64,000 nt of DNA from assembly GCA_007922305.1 (NCBI GenBank), contig ML677472.1, positions 811,814 through 875,813 on the forward strand. Reading direction: 5' to 3'. Below are positions 47,737 through 59,211 of the stretch, piece by piece. The notes below the pieces were generated by a model, which did no database searches, was not told where the DNA came from, and saw only the letters and a list, made by a program, of their open reading frames with translations. The number at the start of each line of letters is the position of its first letter. Within the stretch, counting starts at the first letter, position 1. The translations under genes were made by a program, and so were the position numbers. The stretch is from Dermatemys mawii (Eukaryota; Chordata; Testudines; Dermatemydidae).

Positions 47737-49409
47737 ATGCCTCGTACTTGTGCGAACACTGCAGATAACTTCTGCTATGTTTGTGGTGAAGTGACTTTTG
47801 CATCACAAAAGCGCAGTATAACCACTATGGTTAAGAAAGCCTATCACCTTTACTTTGGCTGCAAAATTGGAGATCAGGACAAGAGGTGGGCCCCACACAT
47901 ATGCTGCAACACTTGTGCAACAAATCTTTGCCAGTGGTTGAACAGGAAAAGGAAATCTATGCCTTTTGCAGTGCCAATGATTTGGACAGAGCCAACAGAT
48001 CATACCAGCAATTGTTACTTCTGCATGGTGCCTCCAGTTGGGAAAGGTGTGTCAAAGAAGAAAAAGTGGACTGTGCATTATCCAAACATTCCATCAGCTA
48101 TACGCCCAATACCCCACGGAGAAGGACTGCCGGTTCCCGATGCACCAGAATCATTCTCACTCGAGTCAGATGAGGAAGAGGAAGAGGATGAAACTTCTGG
48201 TCCTGAGCCATCAATGTCACAGGACCCACATTTTCTCCCATCCTCCTCCTCTGAACCACACCTCATAACACAAGCTGAACTGAATGACCTTGTCAGGGAT
48301 TTGGAACTACCCAAGAGTAAGGCAGAGCTGTTGGGCTCCAGACTACAGCAGTGGAATCTCCTGGCAGGTGGTGTTAGGGTTTCCATGTTCCGTGACCATC
48401 AAAAGGATCTTGTCCCATTCTTCTTCATGGAAGGTGATCTTGTAGCCTGCAACAACATCGATGGTGTGATGGTAGTCCTCAACATCGTTCACGATCCAAA
48501 TGAGTGGAGACTCTTCATTGATTCATCGAAGACGAGTCTTAAAGCTGTTTTGCTGCATAATGGCAATATTTTGCCATCAATTCCAGTTGGTCATGCAGTC
48601 CATATGAAGGAAACCTATGACAACATGAAACAACTTTTGAGGTGCATAAACTATGACCAACATCAGTGGCAGCTTTGTGGCGATTTGAAGGTTGTTGCTC
48701 TCTTGCTTGGTCTGCAGACTGGATACACAAAGTACTGCTGTTTTCTCTGCGAATGGGATACATCAAGAAAGATTGGCCACTCCGACAGTCATTGGAGTCT
48801 GGGAGGAAAAGTGTTCAGCATCCACCACTTGTTGAATCAAGAAAGATTTTGTTACCACTCTTACACATCAAGCTGGGTCTGATGAAGAACTTTGTCAAGG
48901 CCATTGACAAAACACAAGCAGCTTTCAAGTACCTCCGTGGAAAATTTCCAAGGTTAAGTGAAGCTAAGATAAAGGAAGGTGTCTTTGTTGGTCCTCAGAT
49001 TCGTGAACTTCTTCGAGATGATGCATTTGACCATGCACTGCGTGGCAAGGGAAAAACGGCATGGAAAGCCTTCCAGTCAGTGGCAATACATTTTCTCGGA
49101 AACAACGAGGCAGACAACTACAGGTTGTTGGTGGAAAACCTCCTCAAGGCATACAAAAGCCTTGGTTGCAACATGTCACTAAAGATACATTGTTTGCACT
49201 CTCATCTAGATTTTTTTCCACCGAACTGCGGAGCAGTGAGTGACGAGCATGGCGAGCGATTTCACCAGGACATTGCAACAATGGAGAAATGCTATCAGGG
49301 CAAATGGAGCCCATCAAAGCTGGCAGACTATTGTTGGACAGTGACAAGAGATGCTCCATTTAATGAATACAAGAGACAAGCCAAGAAGCACCGAGTAGAC
49401 ACTGAATAG
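47737..49409 (+). pseudogene. Unnamed cysteine-rich transposon-associated ORF (one frameshift)
   Basis: Frame 1 runs from ATG 47737 to about 48757. The reading then continues in another frame to TAG at 49407-49409, so one small indel breaks a protein of about 550 residues. N-terminal residues 13-60 hold C-x2-C (CYVCG), a single Cys (FGCKIG) and ICCNTC, a spacing like the insect ZAD domain. A second CxxC (CYFCM) is at about residue 92, followed by an acidic/serine linker and a conserved body (PFFFMEGDLVACNNIDGVM), then a third Cys cluster (YCCFLCEWD). The C-terminal part has HFLGNNEADNYRLLVENLL and SDEHGERFHQDIATMEKCYQ. The body could be an RNase H-like nuclease, but I cannot place the catalytic residues with confidence. 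I do not recognise a named family. Confidence 0.7.
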
Positions 49410-49899
49410 GACTAAACTATGTACATAATAGTCTTTTGCCTTTTGTTTCATAATACATTTTATTTATATAACCCTTTTGCTGATTTTTAAAGTGTTACAT
49501 AAACAGGACAGGTAAAATATTATCATGTAAAGCAACCATAAACACATGAAAAGACCTAGGTTTACAATTTATGATTAAAACTCTACTATCTACACAATAT
49601 ACATAGACATAAAATGTAAAAACTTAAACATCTGAGAAACAGTAGCCAATCAGTTGTTTTAATTGTCATATTTGAATTCAGCACATCAAATTACATAATA
49701 AATATCACATTTTATCTCTGAAGCAGACAAGTTCTAAAAAATTGTAGACCAGTGTAATCTATGTACACCGAATAAAGAAACCCATTTATTAAAAAGACAA
49801 TTCATTTATTCAACAGCTACTCTGGTTGCTGAAAGAAAAGATTTTGATGCATGTGTGGGGGAAGTGGGGGGAGGTGCAACTGGGGTGGGATGGGGTAAG

Positions 49900-52405
49900 T
49901 CAGAGATTGGAATATGTCCAGATCTCTGAGTCTCCAGTGCCCTCAGAGTTGCCGTGTCCCCCAAACCCCATTTGCGGAGGGCAATAAGGCATGTTATTAG
50001 GGGCTGAGTGCAGCGGATAAGGGTCCTGGGTTTGGGGGTTGTTCAGTGAAGACAGAGGGGTTGGAGGCAGCTGTGGGTGGTGATAACCAGATAGCTGATG
50101 ATAGTGGCCTGGAGGGTACAGAGGGCCAGAAGGGGAAGAGTTTTGGGGCAAATGATAAAGGGGGCAGAGAGCACAGTGCTTCTCCTCCTGAAGGGTAGCA
50201 ATCCGCTGCATAGTCTGCAATTGAAGCTGCAGTAATGAGAGCAGCTTATTGGTGCTTTCCCGCAGGTGAATCGCCTTCTCCTGCCACGCCTTCTCCCTCA
50301 GCTTGCTCTCATTCTCCCTCCACCTCTGTGCAATTCAATTCTCCATTACAGCCTGTTGCATTACTTGCTGTACTAGATCCTCTTTGCTCTTTCGTGGCCT
50401 CTTCCTCAGTTGCCTCAGCCTGTCAGCTGCTGATAACAGCGATGGCACAGGGCTCAAGGTCGATGCTTCTAAAAGAAAAAGATACGTGTAACAGTGGCTC
50501 CCTTGTAAACAGTAGACATGCCTATGATTCCCCCGCATTCCCCGTTTGCCTGTCCCGCAGAGAGCACACAGACAACAACGGAGCCCCTGCCATGGTGAGT
50601 CCTCTCCAGAGGCAGGGAGAATGATTGTTTCCCCGCCGTGCTGTGCTGTGGCGGGGGGCGGGGGAGTGCCGGGAAGTGGTGGGGGCCCTACTCTGAACAC
50701 TGTCCCAACATTCTCCGTAGGTGTTTGTCCTGGAAGATATCTCGCTGCTGCGGGTGACTGAGGCAGAAAGGGAGGGCATTCTAATGAGATGCGGCTTCCG
50801 CCCAGGGCCATATGCAGCTTGCCTCTGTGCAGCAATGCTCCCCACACCCATTGTAGCACAGTGGCAGGGACTAGTGACCGGGACGGAGACCCCGGCCCTC
50901 CTGGAAAACCTGAGCAGGCGCATTGCAAGCGCTCTTATTGAGACCTTTGAAGAGATTACTGATGACGATTATCGCGATGTGATAGACTACATCGGTGCAC
51001 TATTCCACATGTAGGCAAGCATGCAAGCACCCCTTTCCACCCTAAGCTGCCTGCCTTCCCAATAGAAGAGCAGCTTTACCTCCGCAATCCACTGCTGTGC
51101 TGCCCCCTGCAACCGCCGGATGCTGTGGCTGGCTGCCCTCCTCCTGGGTTGAGAAGAGCTCCTGGCTGCATGCGTCCAGGGACTCCTCCGTGCCCTGGGT
51201 CGCTGCCGCCTCCTCCTCCTCTTCATCCTCCTCCTCCTCACCCCCCCCTTTCACTGGTGGGCTGGGAAGTGTCCATGGTGGTCGATGGAGTGCATGTAGG
51301 ATCACCACCAAGTATCGCGTCCAGCTCCTTTTAAAATCTGCAAGTCGCCAGGACTGCCCCGGAGCAGCTGTGTCATAAGTATAAAGTAGCCTAAAATTAC
51401 TGTTTACCTGTAAGGGGTTAAGCTAAAGGTAACCTGAGAGGTGGACAACTGACCAATAAAAAATTCCTCAGGAGACAAAGGATTTTAAGTTTCAGTTTTT
51501 CTCTGGGTCTCTTCTCTGTTCAACTTGGCTATGGGATGAACCACACCTATTTCGTTCACTGTAACTATAGCTTTCTATCAAGTAAGGTAGTCAGTAAGTT
51601 TACCTTCTTTTTAACACTTGGAGGGTTCTCAGGGGTGCGTGTTGGCTGGGTGCTTCTTAATATTGTAAGATTCAGCAAAAATATCAACAGTGGGAAAAAG
51701 TTGCCTTGGGGGAGAGGTTTGGGTTCTTAATTCTTTTGTTGATTATGGTAAATGCTGTTCTATTGATGGTTATAAAGGATTTATTCCTTTCTTTTTTTCT
51801 TTTATTAAAATCTTTCTTTTAAAAATCTAACTGCTTGTTTTCCATTGTGTAAAATCCTGGTTTTGAATCGGGCACGTCTCGCAGAATCAGGCGAGGCTTT
51901 TCTCTCAAGCTTCCTAGGGAGGGAATAAGTTTGGGGGTTTTGTGGAAAGCGAAAGAGGGGCTTCAAGTGGCCCATGTCCAATAGTTTTTAAGACATTCTC
52001 ACTTGATGGTGGCGGCATAGCAGTCCAGACACAAAAAAAGTTGTGTTCTGGAAAAAAACATTTTAACCCAAGCTGGTAAAATAATCTTGGGGGCGTTATT
52101 TCTTTTTTCATGCGGGTCCCCACATCTGTACCCTAGAGTTCAGAGTGGGGAGGCAATCCTGACAGGCCGTTTGCCTCGCGGGCTTTGCGATACGCATTCC
52201 TAAGCTCCTTTACCTTAACACGGCACTGCAGAGTGTCCCGCTCATGGCCTCTTTCCACCAAGACCCATGATATCTGCCCATAGGTATCAAAATTCCTGAG
52301 GCTAGACAGCAGCTGAGACTGAACAGCCCCTTCCCCCCAACAGCTGATGAGGTCCAGCACCTCGCTATTGCTCCATGCTGGGGATCACCTATTGCGAGGA
52401 GGCAT
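49900..52405 (-). pseudogene. Harbinger Myb/SANT DNA-binding protein gene, disrupted
   Basis: The minus strand starts ATG at 52405 and reads MPPRNR, then a nonsense TGA, then PAWSNSEVLDLISCWGE and CRVKVKELRNAYRKAREANG. This is the trihelix/SANT-type domain of Harbinger second proteins, with its spaced tryptophans. At 52165 the frame is cut by a solo LTR. On the other side the domain resumes (TCRF, a nonsense codon, KELDAILGG), followed by acidic runs (EEEEDEEEEE), SQELFSTQEE and RQLRKRPRKSKEDLVQQVM, and a proline-rich end stopping at 49900. In active elements this protein binds the ends and imports the transposase into the nucleus. Several breaks make it inactive here. Confidence 0.82.
51371..52164. 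mobile_element. Solo LTR inside the Harbinger SANT gene
   Basis: The insert starts TGTCATAAGTATAAAG and ends ATCCTGACA, with TG...CA ends. It contains an ATTAAA/AAATCTTTC polyadenylation-like region near 51800 and ends in CCCTAGAGTTCAGAG. The SANT reading frame is continuous up to both borders, proving that the LTR landed in an existing gene. A clear short duplication was not found. A related LTR is at 10.4-11.2 kb. Confidence 0.75.
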
Positions 52406-52934
52406 GGCACATGGAGGCATGATCAATCAGAATGATCACCTGCAAGGATTCCCTGAGAGCACGCCACGCTTGGCTGGAGCAAACAGGAAGGGGATTTTCA
52501 AATTTCCCTGGAAATTTAAAGGGCGGGTCTGACGTGTGGTCACCTGAGGACAGGACAAAAGAGTTTGCAAGTGATTACCAGAGTGGCTCGAACGGGAATT
52601 ATGGGACGGGCTGGAGACCAATTAATGCGCAGTGGGTGTCCACATTCTCGCTGTAGCGCTACAGCAGCTGCGCTACAGCCCTTATTCCCTGTGCAGAGGT
52701 GGATTACCAGGAGCGCTATAACTGCACGGTTATAGCGCTCTACGTGCCTTGCCAGTGTGGATGGGTAGTAAGTTATAGCGCTCCTGGGGGCTTTATAGCG
52801 CTATAAAGTGCCAGTGTAACCAAGGCCTCAGTGTCACAAGTTGATACAAGCGACTGTAAATATAAGATACTTAAGACTTTTGTAAGGTGTTTGGTTTAAT
52901 ACTGTACATAATTCTGATTAAAAATGAGCACTAT

Positions 52935-53160
52935 ACAATACAGTAACTCCTTGCTTAATGATGTAGTTATGTTGTTGAAAAATGCTACTTTAAGTGAAAC
53001 GATGTTAAGTGAATCCAATTTCCCCATAAGAATTAACATAAATGGGGAGGTTGGATTCCAGGAAAAAACTTTTTTGCCAGCTAAAAACATTATATACATA
53101 TACGGTATAAGTTTTCAATAATTGTAAGCAAACTATTTAATACTGTACTCACCAGTGATG
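52935..53160 (+). repeat. Tigger-like repeat fragment
   Basis: CAGTAACTCCTTGCTTAATG and CCCCATAAGAATTAACATAA show it is the same family as 39.92 kb. Confidence 0.55.
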
Positions 53161-53504
53161 ACAATTCCCAAAACTTGGTTGAGGTGGGGCATAGTAGGGT
53201 TGGGGCCTGGGGGCTTGCCCACTCTCTCCATCCAGTGCTTCTGTCAGGGAGTGGGGCTGGGGGCTTGCCTGCGCCCGTGCTGGAATGCCGGGTGGGTAGA
53301 GTGGGATAACACCCTGAACCTGCTCCCCAGTTGGAATGCCAGGTGGGATCAACAGGGCAAATTCTCATGCCCTGACCCCGCTCCCTGGCAGGAGCAATGG
53401 GTGGGTGGGTGGAGTGGGCGAGCCAAACAACCTTATAATGGAATGTTGCGTGATCAAACAATATCCCAAATTTACTAGTGCCCTTCTGAAATGTGGCCGT
53501 TCTA
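53161..53504. other. GC-rich stretch without recognised feature
   Basis: Repeated CTGGGGGCTTGCC and GGAATGCCNGGTGG phrases suggest a small degenerate tandem. Nothing coding is visible. Confidence 0.3.
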
Positions 53505-54290
53505 GCCCTTTATTTGTGATGCATGTGACATTCTGCACCCCAAAGCACCATATATTTACCTTGGTGATGTAATTATGATATGTTTTGTACAAAATATGCC
53601 TTGTCAGGTATCATTCTAAAAGATCTGCTAAACATTAATATATCAATGGATTGTATGTGCTATCATCATATGTGAAGTTATGAAATCTTGCTATGTGTGA
53701 GTTACTAAAGTGTGATGTGTGACTGGAAACACCCCAAAACAGCCTTTCAAGTACAACAATGGAGTAGCCAGACAGCGTTAACTGCTGTCATCAATATCCA
53801 TCAAAGGAAGAATCCACTCGCTCAGGAACTCTGTTTGAGGAAGCCTCCCTGGAAGGAGCACGGAGACCGTGGAGAATGCGTGGCCAAAGGGGATGGACCT
53901 GCATGTCACATACACAGACTTTCCAGCAAGCTGGAAGAAACTATAAAAGATGGGTAGTGACATCATCACTTGTCGTCACTTCCCCACAATTCAACACCTT
54001 GTGAGGAAAAAGGACTTTGAACAGGGGAAGGGAACCCAGACTGCAAAGCAGATGCAGCCTGTGCCTCAAGAATCAGTAATCCTGCTTATATCATCAGTCA
54101 GGGTGCGATATTGCTGATTCAGATCCTATCATTTGTGTAAATCTTAGATTGGATTTTGTTTGATTTCCGAGCTAACCTGCTTTGATCTGTTTGCTATCAC
54201 TTATAATCACCTAAAAACTATCTGTAGTTAATAAACCTGTTTCATGTTTTATCTTAACCAGTGTATTTTTGAGTGAAGTGTTAGGGAATC
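53505..54290 (+). repeat. LTR-like dispersed repeat (related to 37.4 kb)
   Basis: It begins around GTGACATTCTGCACCCCAAA. The middle shares TACAAAATATGCCTTGTCAG with the 37-kb copy, and the end has AATAAACCTGTTTC (near 54230). There are no genes; it is probably a solo LTR. Confidence 0.45.
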
Positions 54291-54309
54291 TTAGCTCTGT
54301 TAACAAAGG

Positions 54310-56400
54310 ACTGGTCTACACTATGCTGTAAAGTCGAATTTATCCACATTAAATCAATCCTTCCACTTTGCTGTCCTCACTACGATGCCATTTAGGTCGA
54401 CCTAAAAGGGTCTTTAAATCGATTTCCAAACTCCTGCCCGACAAGGGGAGTAGCCTGAAATTGACATTTCTGGGTCAAACTAGCATTAGTGAGGATGCAA
54501 TTCAACATTATCAGCCACTGGGAGCTATCCCAGAGTGCTGCATTATGACCACTCTAGACAGCACTTTCAATGCAGATGCAGTTAGACAGGAAGAGCCCTG
54601 GGAACGTTTGAATCTCATTTCCTCTTTGGCCAGCTTGGCGAGATCTCCTGCACAGCTCACCATGCAGAGCCCACCCTCAGAGGAGACCATTCGGTCCCAG
54701 AATTGAAAAAGAGCCCCAGCATGGACCACAAGGGAGGTGCTGGATCTGATCGCCATATGGGGAGACGAATCCATGCTGGCAGAACTGTGATCCAAAATAA
54801 AAAGAAATGCCAATACATATGCCAAAGTCTCCAAGGGCCTGATAGGCAAAGGTCACAGCAGGGACACACAACAGTGCTGTGTTAAAATTAAGGAGTTGAG
54901 GAAAGCCTATTGTTGTCAGTAGCTACCGGTGTGGTGCTCTGCTCTTGTTCGATGATGACATCAGTCAGCTGCGTGCGTGTTCCCTCTGTGTGCTGTCGCA
55001 GGCTCTGCACAGATAGCTGACACAGCAGACTCCAAAAGAAGCCCCAAAGACCACAGACTCTAGTAAGGTCCGTGGTCCTGCCTCTGGCTCACAGCCCAGC
55101 TTTGTTTAGCAATGCCTTTGCTTACTTTGGTTCAGGCTTCAGTCCTCAGACTAGGCCTCAGGCCTCATGCTAGACCTCTGATACAAGAGTTTATGTTTCA
55201 GGGCCGCATCTTACTACACCTATCAGAAAACCAAAGAAGCCAACGGAGGCTCCAGGTCACAGCCCAAGATATGCTGCTTCTACAGTGAGGGGGTGCGCCA
55301 CACCTACCCACCCATGTCTGTGGACTCCACCGATGGGGTGATTGTCAGCATGTCAGAGTATTTGCTGGACGAGGAAGATGAGGTGGAGGAGGACTATGAC
55401 GGCAAGGAGTCTACAGAACAGGCAAGCGGAGACATCTATCTCGCCGAAAGTCAGGAGCTGTCCATCAACCTGGAGCCAGTAACCTCCCAACTCTCTCAAG
55501 AAGGTATCCCGGATGAGGAAGGCGTACAAGGCAGTCCTGGTGAATGTCCTTTGGTAAAAGGAGTGCCCACTTGACAAGCTATTGTTTTTTTCATGATTAC
55601 TGTGCCTGGAGGATGTGGGGTGCAAGAGTGTCTGCAAGAGTATCTGTATCTTAAAAGAAATCCTCCCAGCAGTTCCCCAGGCTTTCCCGGGGGGGCGGAG
55701 GCAGGCGGGGGAGGTTTGAAACTGGATGGCCAGCAATGTCTGGGATTATTTATCCATGTGTTCTCTGACCGCAATGGGGGAGTGGGGCACAGACGCTGTG
55801 CTGTAAGCATCTGGCTAGCAGGTATCTTCCCCGATACCAGCTAGGTGCTGTGTGGTGGGGTGCAACTCTCTTCACAGAGAACTTTTTTATTTTTTTTAAA
55901 ATACCACTTTCCCTTTTTTTTGTCCGACAGCTGAAACTGTTTCCAGCTTCCCCCTCTCCAATCTGTGTCCCAGAGGCTTGCACAGATAAGATGGCGAGAA
56001 AAACACATGGGATGAGATGTTCATGGAGCTCATGCAGTCCTCCCGGACAGAGAGAGCAGCGCTTAGGGCTTGGAGACAGTCAATGCTGGACTTCCGGAAA
56101 GCAGTAACTGAGCGTGACGAAAGAAGGGATGAGCGGGAGCAGAGAAGGGGCGAAAGGGAGCAACGGAGAGAGGAGAGAAGGCAGGAAGCAATGCTCTGTC
56201 TTCTGGCAGATCAACCCGACATGCTCTGGCATCTGGTGGAGCTGCAGAAAAGGCAGCTGGAGCAAAGACTGCCACTGCAGCCTCTCTGTAACCGCACCCT
56301 CTCCCCCCAAGTTCCACTTAGGTAACTGGAATTGTGGGTGAGGGGAGGTGAACTGCGAATTTCGATGTCTGTATTAAGAAATAAATAGTGTTTCTATACA
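54310..56400 (+). mobile_element. Second Harbinger-type element, 5' part with SANT gene
   Basis: The left end begins GGACTGGTCTACACTATGC, the same end type as the small elements at 4.0 and 25.3 kb. A Myb/SANT gene follows, but no transposase or matching right end was found before other sequences start, so the element is truncated. A polyadenylation signal (AATAAA) is at about 56380. Confidence 0.65.
54661..56325 (+). pseudogene. Harbinger-type Myb/SANT gene, broken
   Basis: The first block (54661-54895) encodes APAWTTREVLDLIAIWGDES, KRNANTYAKVSKG and CCVKIKELRKAY, the first part of the SANT/trihelix domain. It has an early nonsense codon (GAATTGA region at 54700) and a frameshift. The second block, after about 310 bp, resumes with YQKTKEANGGSRSQPKIC, then an acidic region and SQELSINLEPVTSQLSQEG (to 55574). 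The third (56010-56325) encodes MELMQSSRTERAALRAWRQS, a Glu/Arg-rich coiled coil (ERDERRDEREQRRG), and LPLQPLCN. The order matches the full-length protein family. The separating segments are introns or insertions. Confidence 0.72.
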
Positions 56401-56939
56401 ATGCCCCAGTTCTCCCTCATGTATTTATTTTTATTATTTGAAATACACATTATATGATGTGATGCATTCTGGTAGTATGGTTTATTTATAGAATAAAATT
56501 CTTTGGTTTTGAACATTTATTAGAAAAGCACAGTATTAAACTATTGCTGGGAAGGCCAGATGCCATTAGCATGCCAAACCAGGAACAGCAAAAACCAAAC
56601 AAGGGACAAGGTGCATGAACAAGGGCCAAAATTGTAACAATTTCCAAGACAGAAAACTCCTTACTGTGGCGAGTCCCCTGGTCCCTGTTTTCTTCTCCCT
56701 TCATAACATGTTTCCTGCACACTGGGTGCTTGGGTAGGGGGGAGAAGGCATCCACAAGGAGGGGTTCAGTTTGGGGCACTGCACAGAGAACATTTGGCTT
56801 GTATGTCTATTCTTATGGTCCGATTGCATGGTCCACCCAGACATGGAATTGTCCAAACTGTTCCTGGTCTATAGCACATTGTACTGAGCAGGAGACTCAC
56901 ACAGTGGGGTTGGCTCATCAGGAGCCTGCAGACTGACAG

Positions 56940-59190
56940 CCATTAGAAAAAACAGCCACTCAAAGGGTTCTTTCTGCTGTCTTCCTCCCTCAGGCACTGT
57001 TCCTCTTCCAGGAACTGCAAAGTTAGTGTCTGCTCCCACGCTGAAATCTCGTCCTCAAGCTGGGCAGACAGCCTGAGCCTTTCCACTTGCCTCTCTTCTT
57101 GCTTTTCCACTTGCTGCAAGTCCCTCTCTCTTTGGTACTGGATCTGCTTGTTGGCCCTGCCAAGAACGTCAGCCATAAGTTCACCATGGACACACTTCCT
57201 TTTGGATTGGTCTGCAACAGTATGGTGACCCAGGCTTCTACTGGAGTGGGGATGAGCTGTCGAGGCAGATGGGCACGGAAGTAGATAAGGCACAGGTATT
57301 CATTGCTGAAATGTATCACCACATGAGCAGAGAAAAATTCCTTTTGGAATTTCAAGGACATAAAATGTTACTTTATATCACTGTACTTCAATATATTGTT
57401 GGAGAGACACTTCAGACCACAGAAGCTCCCTGAACACAGGTTAATTACATGCACAGAATACAGCAGGTGAAAAATCACAACCACTTTTTTCTAAAAATTG
57501 CAGACCAGTTTGGGCTGTGGGGGAAGGTGGTTGCCATGATATTCCACCCATTTTGGAGGACATGACATTTCTTTGTGTTTCCAGAGCGGAAAAAAAGAGA
57601 TTTCATTCCAAGCTGCTGGTGGGAAGACAGAAGTGTATGACACTGAAGTAATCAAATGTATGGTTAGTGAACAGTACATCTAAGACTGGCATCAGCAGGT
57701 CAGTTACCTGGGTGGCCTGAAAAATATGACTACTTATCTGGAGTTCCTGCTCTGGGAAAAATTTGTAACTATCAGCACCTGGGATTGGGTCAAAAGTCAT
57801 TAGGGAATCAACAGGATGCTGCATTGGCATCCACGCAGTTGGTGCCTCCCCATGGCTTTTGATATAAACTGTTACGACTGCATGCAAACACACAGAAGCC
57901 CACCAGCATCCCATTCCTCCCCCTGCCTGTTCTGGAATAATTCTAGACTGCATTCAACCTCTTCCCCCCACACCCCCAGCCCGACGTACTTCAGACAAAT
58001 GGATTACATGGACTACACTTAACTGAAATGGACTACAGTTGTAAATGGACTACATTTCAACATCCACAGTTCACTGTTTGCAGATGGCTCATTACAATGT
58101 TGGCTTGGTATGCAGCAGGAAGACAATATAAGGATCTTATTTTTAGCATCGGGCATGTCTTAGCAAATATGCATGCTTTTCCAGTAAAACTTCACTTTAG
58201 GAGGTTTTTTTCACTGTTAGCACTTCCCAGTCTCCATTTTGAATTCCTCATAGTAGGGAAGGAGATGGGATACTGATGTATTGCTGAGTATTTGCATGCA
58301 GTCATAACAAGTTGCACCGGAAGCTGTTGGAAGGCAGCAACCATGTTGATGCTAAAGCAGCATCCTGTTGACTTGTAATAACTTTTGCATTAGTTCATTA
58401 ATCAGAAATCTCTCTCATAGCTATATTAATAAACAGAAAAATGGAACCAGAAACTTACCCTACTTTGGGCAACTTCTGCCTCTTTAGTTTCTTCTGCTGG
58501 TTCTATGGTGGACCAGTCTTCCAGGAGGCACTGAAAAAGCTCCTGAAAGTATAGCCCCAGGATGTATTGCAGCAAAGCCATCTTGGGGAACCGTTTCATC
58601 ACCAGAGTCAATTTGGTTGCTTCATCCAGAACCAGCTGCTGGCTCCAGTGCTGAATTGTGGGGCCTCAGTTCACCATCCCAGCTGTCCAGGTCATTGTGC
58701 ACAGCTGTTGGCTCTATACTAGGCACAGTGCCCAGCACCTGGTCAAAGTCATCCTAAAATGGGCATGACTGGCAAGTTCCCAGAGGTGTGGTTCTGGTCC
58801 CTGGTTTTGCAGTAGTCAGTCTTGAGCTACATTAATACGTTCCCTGCACTGGTCACTGGTCACTACATTTTCATGCTGTCAACTTCTTCGCTATTGCTGG
58901 TAGGCCTGCTCATTCCTAGTACTCTTACTAAAATCAAATATTTTGCTCACCTCATGCCAGAGATTCACCAGAATCAGGCTATGCTCCTGCAACCATGAAG
59001 CAGTGTGCTTGGCTAAGGATTTCTTCTGGTTGGTGGTCGTTGCCAATGTAGGAGAAGGTTTACTGTGTTTCCAGCTCACAAATCGGAATAAAATGGAAGG
59101 GTTAAAAGCCAAGTTGTACTTTAGCAAGGGGGTTATTTCCATTTCCTGGAAGTTGATTGGTAGCTTATGGGATAGAGAGAACAAAGGATA
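56940..59190 (-). pseudogene. Another Myb/SANT-like gene relic, minus strand
   Basis: Minus-strand pieces follow in order. At 59080-58890 there is TASWLQEHSLILVNLWHEVS and RNEQAYQQ, the spaced-Trp SANT pattern. At 58620-58470 there is LVMKRFPKMALLQYILGLYF, ending in a perfect GTAAGT donor near 58459. At 57293-56943 there is SKRKCVHGELMADVLGRANK and a Gln/Glu-rich coiled coil (QYQRERDLQQVEKQEERQVE). This looks like a spliced Harbinger-type regulatory gene or a domesticated derivative, convergent with the SANT gene at 54.7-56.3 kb. Stops occur between the pieces. Confidence is moderate to low. Confidence 0.45.
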
Positions 59191-59211
59191 CAGGAACATG
59201 AGATTGTGAGA

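Larger units (their letters stand above)
47240..49795 (+). mobile_element. Insertion of an unnamed repeat family carrying a cysteine-rich ORF
   Basis: This block separates the 3' ends of the two Harbinger genes. At the left border TTTACTAA precedes TTCCGGGTCACTGAG. At the right border an AATAAAG is followed within 10 bases by TTTATTAA, which may be an 8-bp target duplication with one mismatch. I found no terminal inverted repeats. There is an ORF in the middle, a 490-bp 5' region with TGATGCAAT-type sites, and a 390-bp AT-rich 3' region. I recall near-identical ORFs being predicted in many copies in turtle genomes, so this is most likely a mobile family rather than a host gene. Confidence 0.55.
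45512..52829. mobile_element. PIF/Harbinger DNA transposon with nested insertions
   Basis: The left end reads GGCATGGTTACACTTACAGG, and the reverse complement of the right end reads GGCCTTGGTTACACTGGCAC. Inside each end there are several TATAGCGCT words (45535-45562; 52650-52805). The element carries the two genes expected of this superfamily in convergent order: a DDE transposase (plus, 45906-47167) and a Myb/SANT protein (minus, 52405-49900). Between their 3' ends lies a foreign block with another ORF (47.24-49.79 kb), and a solo LTR sits in the SANT gene (51371-52164). I could not define the 3-bp target duplication. The element is inactive. Confidence 0.85.

Noticed and set aside
50721..51014. 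Plus-strand 97-codon frame inside the Harbinger element
   Set aside because: It overlaps the minus-strand SANT gene region; I see no independent domain, and treat it as a shadow or unassigned.
45505..52835. 3-bp TWA target duplication of the Harbinger element
   Set aside because: Flanks (GACAA on the left, CAGTG on the right) do not match; the exact ends may be eroded, so none is claimed.
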